Part shown: piece after piece, positions 6,543-10,348 of the stretch | Numbering within the stretch: position 1 is the stretch's first letter | How the letters are laid out: the number at the start of each line of letters is the position of its first letter | NCBI GenBank assembly: GCA_958439775.1 | Contig: CAUBWQ010000021.1 | Span: 1 to 10,348, forward strand | DNA from: an uncultured Collinsella sp. | GTDB taxonomy: Bacteria > Actinomycetota > Coriobacteriia > Coriobacteriales > Coriobacteriaceae | DNA: 10,348 bases | Reading direction: 5' to 3' | Notes under the pieces: generated by a model | What the model saw: only the letters and a program-made list of their open reading frames with translations | The model's database searches: none | What the model was told of the DNA's origin: nothing | Program-made: the position numbers and the translations under genes

Positions 6543-6815
6543 AAGGCTATAACCTCCCCTGTCCTAAAGCCCAGCTTTAGCATTCTTCATTTCTGCCCAC
6601 GGTTAATTGCAATCTGAGCACAGCAATAATCAGCATATAAATATACACCTGTAATTTTTTGGACGTGTTAATAGATGCTCGATTGGTAGCGAATTCCGCG
6701 CAAACCGTCACCAAACTCCACTTTTGCCGCATCTAAGGGTTATTTTTTACGCAAATTTTTGGATGCCGATAGTCACAATGAGCAGGAGGCCGGTATCCAC
6801 CGGAGAGGGCAACGC
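6543..6815. other. AT-rich intergenic region between two minus-strand genes
   Basis: These 273 bases lie upstream of the surface-protein gene and downstream of the HMA gene. Besides the GGGGAGG ribosome site (6553-6559), the stretch 6620-6680 is AT-rich and holds a TATATT (complement of 6640-6645) and a TTAACA (complement of 6666-6671), but they are 20 bases apart, too far for a confident promoter call. Weak inverted repeats occur (CCGGT/ACCGG near 6790-6805) without a U-run, so no terminator of the HMA gene is convincing. I see no gene here. Confidence 0.5.
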
Positions 6816-7199
6816 CTACATTTTCATAACGTAATAGCCCGCGCCCCTCACCGCCGTCTCGAGTGTGTCGCGATCAACCGGGAGCTTCGAGCGTACGCGT
6901 GCTGTGTGGTCAGCGTACGTTACCGTTGCCCACACGCCGTCCAGCGCATTGAGGGCATTCGTCACATTCCGAGCGCAGCCGTCGCAGCTCATGCCGCCGA
7001 TAAGCAACTCCTCACGATAGGGGTAGTGGGACTCGTCGGTGTCTGCCACCACAACCCTCTTGGCTTTCTTTCCGCTTGCGCCATCACTGCAGCAACTCTT
7101 CCCATGCGTCGACGCCGCAATACGGCGCAGCCCAAAGAACATACCAATGGCAATCACGCCCAGCACGATGATATTTGCTGGGTTGAGCAAGTCGCTCAT
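6816..7199 (-). CDS. Membrane-anchored heavy-metal-associated (HMA) domain protein
   Basis: A 127-residue protein with one N-terminal transmembrane helix (about 8-25), a short linker with a Cys pair (KSCCSDG, 34-40), and a C-terminal HMA domain (about 63-125) whose metal-binding loop GMSCDGC (69-75) provides Cys72 and Cys75, as in CopZ and the N-domains of copper P-type ATPases. The N-terminal part (NPANIIVLGVIAIGMFFGLRR, then KSCC) resembles small FeoB-associated Cys-rich membrane proteins, so this looks like that anchor joined to an HMA domain. It probably binds Cu(I) or a similar soft metal at the inner face of the membrane and hands it on. The ATG at 7197-7199 is chosen because AAGGAAG lies 8 bases upstream; an in-frame ATG at 7223 would add 8 residues with a weaker site. 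A CsoR-like operator at 7231-7247 fits copper control. Confidence 0.85.
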   Translation of the reverse strand: MSDLLNPANIIVLGVIAIGMFFGLRRIAASTHGKSCCSDGASGKKAKRVVVADTDESHYPYREELLIGGMSCDGCARNVTNALNALDGVWATVTYADHTARVRSKLPVDRDTLETAVRGAGYYVMKM

Positions 7200-7230
7200 A
7201 CGCTCCCCTTCCTTACGGTCCATTTCAGAG

Positions 7231-7247
7231 ATACCCCCGTGGGGTGT
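7231..7247 (-). promoter_or_regulatory. CsoR-like copper operator candidate
   Basis: ATACCCCCGTGGGGTGT is a GC-centred dyad (ATACCCC / GGGGTGT, six of seven pairs, 3-base centre), close to the TACCCC...GGGGTA pattern of CsoR-family operators such as those before copZA in Bacillus. It lies 31 bases upstream of the chosen HMA-gene start, where a promoter's start point would be expected; a weak TAAGAT -10 (complement) lies just beyond it. Binding by a Cu(I)-sensing CsoR would repress the gene until copper rises. No csoR gene is in the window. Confidence 0.6.
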
Positions 7248-7307
7248 CCCATCTTACTCCAAACTCATGTCAGTTCAGTCAATTAGTTTCCCTCTTCAAA
7301 CTTTTTA

Positions 7308-7323
7308 GTTGACCTAGGCTTAC
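7308..7323 (+). promoter_or_regulatory. DtxR-like iron box 1
   Basis: GTTGACCTAGGCTTAC is centred on the palindrome CCTAGG and contains the TAGGCT-like core of DtxR/IdeR operators. It covers the -35 element. It shares CCTAGGCT and the outer GTT and AC with box 2, 28 bases further on, which argues for a true repeated operator rather than chance. Confidence 0.55.
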
Positions 7324-7336
7324 TTTCGTGTATAAG
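7309..7336 (+). promoter_or_regulatory. Promoter of the DUF3793-flavodoxin operon
   Basis: TTGACC (7309-7314) and TATAAG (7331-7336) are separated by 16 bases, each five of six to consensus. Transcription should start near 7343. The -35 hexamer lies inside the first DtxR-like box, and the end of the -10 together with the start point lies inside the second. Confidence 0.7.
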
Positions 7337-7351
7337 TTTTCCTAGGCTAAC
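7336..7351 (+). promoter_or_regulatory. DtxR-like iron box 2
   Basis: GTTTTCCTAGGCTAAC has symmetric GTT/AAC ends around CCTAGG; its TAGGCTAAC is identical to the right half of the IdeR/DtxR consensus. It overlaps the last base of the -10 and the likely transcription start. An iron-loaded repressor here would shut off the operon in iron-replete cells, as expected for flavodoxin. Confidence 0.6.
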
Positions 7352-7365
7352 AGGAAAGGACGGCA

Positions 7366-7377
7366 ATGGCGTCATGA
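7366..7377 (+). CDS. Possible 3-codon leader ORF (Met-Ala-Ser)
   Basis: ATG GCG TCA TGA begins 5 bases after AAGGA (7356-7360), the better-placed ribosome site, and its TGA overlaps the ATG of the DUF3793 gene as ATGA. The main gene's own ATG is 13 bases from the same site, a long gap. Ribosomes could start on the minigene and re-initiate at the overlap, or the upstream ATG may be unused. This is inference from spacing only. Confidence 0.3.
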   Translation: MAS

Positions 7378-8078
7378 CTCGAACTATAGACATTCCAACG
7401 TTTCAGGCGGCGGTCGTTCGCAACTGCTCTCCCACGCTTGCGGGCATCAAGCCGGCATCGCTCTTTACCTATCCCGGCGTCTACGCCCATCAGGATGGTT
7501 CGGACGCGACCGCGTCAATCGCAGAACGCCGAGCACGCCTGCTCAACGTTATCGCCCAGTGCAACCGCGAGCTTAACTCGTTCGGCATCCATCTGAGCGT
7601 TTTGGTCTGGCGCCCCTGCGGGGCGCTCGTATACGCATATCGGCCCAATAGCCTCGCCACTCACCTTGCTGACCCGCGCGCCAAAACGGCACTCGCCAAG
7701 GAGGGCTACGACACCGGCAACCTCTCGGCATGTCTTGTGCACCTGGCATCGCGCATCACGCTCGCAAGCAATAACGCCGCGGAATGCGCATGCGGCCAAA
7801 CCCGATGCGCATTGGACCATCAAGCGCGCTACGACAACGGCTGCACCTGCGAGTTTCCACACGAAATTGGCTACTTCCTGGGATATCCCTACGACGACGT
7901 GCACGAGTTCATCGCCCAACGTGGCGAGAACTACAAGATCTTTGGAGCCTGGAAGGTCTATACGAATGCCGAGCAGGCGCTTGCGACGTTTGATGCGTAC
8001 CGTGCCTGCACCCAACACCTCACCTTTATCTATCAGCAGGGCTGCAGCTTGGCGCAACTTGTCCAGGCAACCCGATAG
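7374..8078 (+). CDS. DUF3793 family protein with Cys-rich insert
   Basis: A 234-residue cytoplasmic protein (no signal or membrane segment) of DUF3793, a family of unknown function often found near flavodoxin or Feo iron-transport genes in anaerobic Gram-positive bacteria. Recognisable blocks are the N-terminal CSPTLAGIKPASLFTY (18-33), GIHLSVLVWRPCGALVYAYRP (71-91), and the most diagnostic FPHEIGYFLGYPYDDVHEFI (161-180) followed by YKIFGAWKVYTN (187-198). Just before FPHEIG lies a Cys-rich stretch with Cys138, 140, 145, 157 and 159 (CxC-x4-C-x11-CxC) plus His149, which I do not recall in typical members and which may bind a metal or iron-sulphur cluster. No in-frame start exists closer to the promoter, so ATG 7374 is the start despite a distant ribosome site. 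The flavodoxin follows after 46 bases in the same probable iron-controlled operon. Confidence 0.8.
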   Translation: MTRTIDIPTFQAAVVRNCSPTLAGIKPASLFTYPGVYAHQDGSDATASIAERRARLLNVIAQCNRELNSFGIHLSVLVWRPCGALVYAYRPNSLATHLADPRAKTALAKEGYDTGNLSACLVHLASRITLASNNAAECACGQTRCALDHQARYDNGCTCEFPHEIGYFLGYPYDDVHEFIAQRGENYKIFGAWKVYTNAEQALATFDAYRACTQHLTFIYQQGCSLAQLVQATR

Positions 8079-8124
8079 AGCATACAAAACGCGGCCGCAC
8101 GCCGCACAACCGAAAGGAAAACAT

Positions 8125-8544
8125 ATGAGCAAGATCGCCGTCGTCTACTGGAGCGGTACAGGCAACACCGAGGCCATGGCAAACTTCGTTGCCGAGGGCG
8201 CAACCGGTGCCGGCGCCGAGACAGAGGTCATTTCCTGCGCCGACTTCTCCGCAGACAAGACCGCCAGCTATGACGCCATTGCCTTCGGCTGCCCAGCCAT
8301 GGGCTCCGAGGAACTCGAGTACGATGAGTTCCAGCCGATGTGGGATGAGGTCAAGGAGACTCTCGACGACAAGAAGGTCGTCCTCTTTGGCTCCTATTCG
8401 TGGGCCGAGGGCGAGTGGATGGACAACTGGAAGGCCGATGCCGACGAGGCGGGCGTCAATGTCGTCGATTCCGTCATTTGCTACGATGCGCCCGACGATG
8501 AGGGCGAGACCGCTTGCAAGGCCCTCGGAGCCGAGCTCGCGTAA
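8125..8544 (+). CDS. Flavodoxin, short-chain clostridial type
   Basis: A 139-residue FMN-binding electron carrier that replaces ferredoxin when iron is scarce. The phosphate-binding loop SGTGNTE (10-16) is intact; GCPAMGSEELE (55-65) is the loop over one face of the flavin, as in Clostridium beijerinckii flavodoxin where Met-Gly-Asp occupies the same place; SYSWAEGEWMDNW (90-102) supplies the aromatic Trp93 stacking on the other face. No C-terminal fusion or long-chain insert is present. The ATG at 8125 follows AAAGGA (8113-8118) by 6 bases. It is the second gene of the operon with the DUF3793 gene and is followed by a strong terminator at 8597-8638. The promoter with paired DtxR-like boxes explains how iron limitation could induce it. 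Which redox enzyme it serves cannot be seen from the window. Confidence 0.94.
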   Translation: MSKIAVVYWSGTGNTEAMANFVAEGATGAGAETEVISCADFSADKTASYDAIAFGCPAMGSEELEYDEFQPMWDEVKETLDDKKVVLFGSYSWAEGEWMDNWKADADEAGVNVVDSVICYDAPDDEGETACKALGAELA

Positions 8545-8596
8545 CGAACCCAGGACCTCCAAAAGAGTCTGCATCAAAGCGTATCCTTATCCCTAC

Positions 8597-8638
8597 AAAA
8601 GAGCGGGGGCTGGATTCAAGTCCAGCCCCCGCTCTTTT
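8597..8638. terminator. Bidirectional intrinsic terminator
   Basis: Perfect 18-base arms (8597-8614, AAAAGAGCGGGGGCTGGA; complement at 8621-8638) enclose the loop TTCAAG. The arm ends read as TTTT on each strand, giving a GC-rich stem and U-run in both directions. It lies 52 bases after the flavodoxin stop and 23 bases beyond the stop of the convergent ABC ATPase gene, so it should end both transcripts. Confidence 0.92.
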
Positions 8639-8661
8639 ATAACGGCAGTTACATCAACCGG

Positions 8662-9414
8662 CTACGAGATATTGCCCAAGAACGCCTTGGTGCGCTCGCT
8701 CTTGGGGTGGTCGAAGACCTCGCTCGGCGTACCCTCTTCCACAATGACGCCGCCGTCCATAAAGACGACGCGGTCGGCGACGTCGCGGGCAAAGCCCATC
8801 TCGTGCGTCACGACGATCATGGTCATGCCATCGCGTGCCAGGTCGCGCATGACACCCAGAACGTCGCGAACCAGCTCGGGATCGAGCGCCGACGTGGCCT
8901 CGTCAAAGAGCATAACGTGAGGGTTCATCGACAGGGCGCGGGCGATGGCAACGCGCTGCTGCTGGCCGCCCGAGAGCTGGCTCGGCATAAAGTCGATACG
9001 CTCGGCAAGACCGACCTTGGTCAGCTCCTCGACGGCGATCTTCTCGGCCTCTTCCTTGCTGCGCTTGAGCACCTTTTGCTGCGCAAGCATGACGTTCTTT
9101 TTGACCGACAGGTGCGGGAACAGGTTGAACTGCTGAAACACCATGCCCAAGTGCGTACGCACCTTATTGAGGTCAACGCCCTTGGCGCACACATCCACGC
9201 CCTCGACGACAATCGAACCACTCGTAGGATGCTCCAGACGATTGATGCAGCGAAGCATCGTCGACTTGCCCGAGCCCGAAGGACCCAGAACTACGACGAC
9301 CTCGCCCTTATGCACATCCAGATCGATATCGCGCAGGACCACGTTATCGCCAAAGGCCTTCTGGAGGTTCTTAATGCTGACGACGACCTCGTTCGAGTTA
9401 TTGGTTTCGCTCAT
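8662..9414 (-). CDS. Polar amino acid ABC transporter, ATP-binding protein (GlnQ-like)
   Basis: A 250-residue ABC ATPase that powers uptake of a polar amino acid across the cytoplasmic membrane. Walker A is GPSGSGKST (44-52), the Q-loop Gln94 lies in [13 protein letters not shown], the signature is LSGGQQQR (147-154), Walker B is [14 protein letters not shown] (167-180) with catalytic Glu172, and the switch His204 is in [10 protein letters not shown]. The length and the [13 protein letters not shown] and [14 protein letters not shown] blocks are those of the GlnQ/HisP/ArtP group; the substrate cannot be told from sequence alone. The ATG at 9412-9414 has AGGAGG (9422-9427) 7 bases upstream, and this site overlaps the stop codon of the permease gene, so the two are likely translationally coupled. 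The transcript ends at the shared terminator 8597-8638. Confidence 0.95.
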   Translation of the reverse strand: MSETNNSNEVVVSIKNLQKAFGDNVVLRDIDLDVHKGEVVVVLGPSGSGKSTMLRCINRLEHPTSGSIVVEGVDVCAKGVDLNKVRTHLGMVFQQFNLFPHLSVKKNVMLAQQKVLKRSKEEAEKIAVEELTKVGLAERIDFMPSQLSGGQQQRVAIARALSMNPHVMLFDEATSALDPELVRDVLGVMRDLARDGMTMIVVTHEMGFARDVADRVVFMDGGVIVEEGTPSEVFDHPKSERTKAFLGNIS

Positions 9415-9426
9415 GATAGGACCTCC

Positions 9427-10348
9427 TTACAGACCGGCGATGTGATCGGCAGGCGTCGCGACAACCTGTCCGGCGCTCTTGGCGGGACGCTTCTTCTTGG
9501 TCTCGGTCGTACCCAAAAGCCTCGCCTCAAGACCGCTCACCAAGCGAGCGAGCGGCAGGGTGATGACCAGATAGAACAGGGCGGCAACCACGTACGGTGT
9601 AATGGAGCCCGTCGTGGCCACGATGGTACGGGCGTTCATGACGATTTCGACCACACCCACGGCGGCAAGCAGCGACGTATCCTTGTAAAGCAAGATAAAC
9701 TCGCTGGTCAGCGTAGGCAAAACATTGCGGAACGTCTGCGGAATCATAACGTAGAGCAGCGTCTGGAAGGCATTCATGCCCAGAGAGCGAGCAGCCTCGT
9801 TTTGGCCCTTGGGGATCGATTGAATACCGGCACGGAAGATCTCGCACAGGTACGCAGACGAGTTCATGGCCATGACGATAACGCCCAAAACATAGTCGTC
9901 CACCTTGACGCCGGCCAACGGCAGACCGAAGAACGCGATATAGATCTGCAGGAACGCCGGCGTACCGCGAATGATATTCACGTAGATGCTGGCGAGGCAG
10001 CGCAGGATGCGCGACTTGGAGATGCGCATAAGCGACAGGGCAAAGCCAAAGGGAATTGCCAGCGGAAACGCCACGAGCACGATCGAAAGCGACATAAGGA
10101 AGCCCTTGAAGACGATCGGCAGGCTCTGGACCAAAATGACCGGGTTCAGGAACAGGCGCAGGAACATATTGGAGTTCCACGCCTCGACCCACGGCTGCTC
10201 CTTAAGGTCGGCCAGGAAGTTATCGAAGGCCGTCACGCCCTTGATCTCCACCGACGGAATCTTGGAGATCTTCTTGGTCGAACCGTCGGCGAGCGTATAG
10301 GTGCCGCTAAAGGCCTCATCGCCGCCCTCGACGGGAAACGTCACACCG
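9427..10348 (-). CDS. Polar amino acid ABC transporter permease, N-terminus beyond window
   Basis: A HisM/GlnP-type membrane permease for polar amino acids. In the visible part (about 306 residues, numbered from the GTG at 10344) hydrophobic segments lie at about 78-106, 117-143, 150-166, 215-234 and 250-270. The EAA loop that contacts the ATPase is NEAARSLGMNAFQTLLYVMIPQ (182-203), and NIIRGTPAFLQIY (123-135) is the usual block before it. The frame is open to the right edge with no stop, so the true start is probably outside; the GTG at 10344 has no visible ribosome site inside the window. About 70 hydrophilic residues precede the first membrane segment, more than is typical, and may be the end of an extracytoplasmic domain. 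The C-terminal tail is basic (TKKKRPAKS). The ATPase gene follows 12 bases downstream. Confidence 0.92.
   Translation of the reverse strand, partial: GVTFPVEGGDEAFSGTYTLADGSTKKISKIPSVEIKGVTAFDNFLADLKEQPWVEAWNSNMFLRLFLNPVILVQSLPIVFKGFLMSLSIVLVAFPLAIPFGFALSLMRISKSRILRCLASIYVNIIRGTPAFLQIYIAFFGLPLAGVKVDDYVLGVIVMAMNSSAYLCEIFRAGIQSIPKGQNEAARSLGMNAFQTLLYVMIPQTFRNVLPTLTSEFILLYKDTSLLAAVGVVEIVMNARTIVATTGSITPYVVAALFYLVITLPLARLVSGLEARLLGTTETKKKRPAKSAGQVVATPADHIAGL

Noticed and set aside
4935..6617. 560-codon plus-strand open frame opposite the surface-protein gene
   Set aside because: Antisense to a protein with a convincing signal peptide, propeller repeats and sorting signal; its composition is that of a codon-bias shadow and it has no ribosome site or motif.
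7308..7351. Fur boxes in the flavodoxin-operon promoter
   Set aside because: The CCTAGGCTAAC sequences lack the GATAAT-type hexamers of Fur sites and match DtxR/IdeR half sites better.
7666..8124. Upstream in-frame extension of the flavodoxin
   Set aside because: The extra residues are the DUF3793 gene read in another frame; the ATG at 8125 has a well-placed AAAGGA and begins exactly at the flavodoxin fold.

Overview
The window looks like chromosomal DNA from a GC-rich, Gram-positive, probably anaerobic gut bacterium of the Coriobacteriia (Collinsella-like). This is inference. The supporting signs are a Gram-positive-type UvrX/YolD repair pair behind LexA-like boxes, a sortase-type surface protein, a clostridial-type short flavodoxin beside a DUF3793 gene, DtxR-like rather than Fur-like operator candidates, and AGGAGG ribosome sites. 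No rRNA, tRNA, CRISPR, integrase or transposase gene was seen.

Left part (1-1912): the minus strand carries the first two thirds of glucose-6-phosphate isomerase (pgi), which runs off the left edge. Upstream of it is a small minus-strand gene that resembles only the N-terminal NAD-binding half of iron-containing alcohol dehydrogenases. Between the two lies a long, nearly perfect palindrome (1257-1316) that could be both a terminator and a dispersed REP-like repeat. A degenerate half copy recurs at 1977-2003.

Repair module (1998-3993): a promoter with TTGACG and TATTAT hexamers and two tandem LexA-like boxes precedes a UvrX/UmuC-like Y-family DNA polymerase. This overlaps a YolD-like gene by 8 bases. 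It appears to be a damage-inducible translesion synthesis operon. Its last stop codon overlaps the stop of the convergent next gene in a shared CTAG.

Surface protein (3990-6542, minus): an 850-residue secreted protein with a signal peptide, a Kelch-like beta-propeller interrupted by a helical acidic insert with three 9-residue repeats, a Pro/Gly/Thr-rich stalk, and a C-terminal LPRAG sorting signal, hydrophobic segment and basic tail.

Metal/redox island (6816-8544): a membrane-anchored heavy-metal-associated (HMA) protein runs leftward behind a CsoR-like palindrome. In the other direction, a DUF3793 gene with an unusual cysteine-rich insert and a flavodoxin run rightward from a promoter bracketed by two DtxR-like boxes. 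The layout suggests that one 150-base divergent region responds to copper on one side and iron on the other, with flavodoxin made when iron is scarce.

Right part (8597-10348): a strong bidirectional terminator separates the flavodoxin from a leftward polar amino acid ABC transporter operon, consisting of a GlnQ-like ATPase and, upstream of it, a HisM/GlnP-type permease that runs off the right edge. No substrate-binding protein gene is inside the window.
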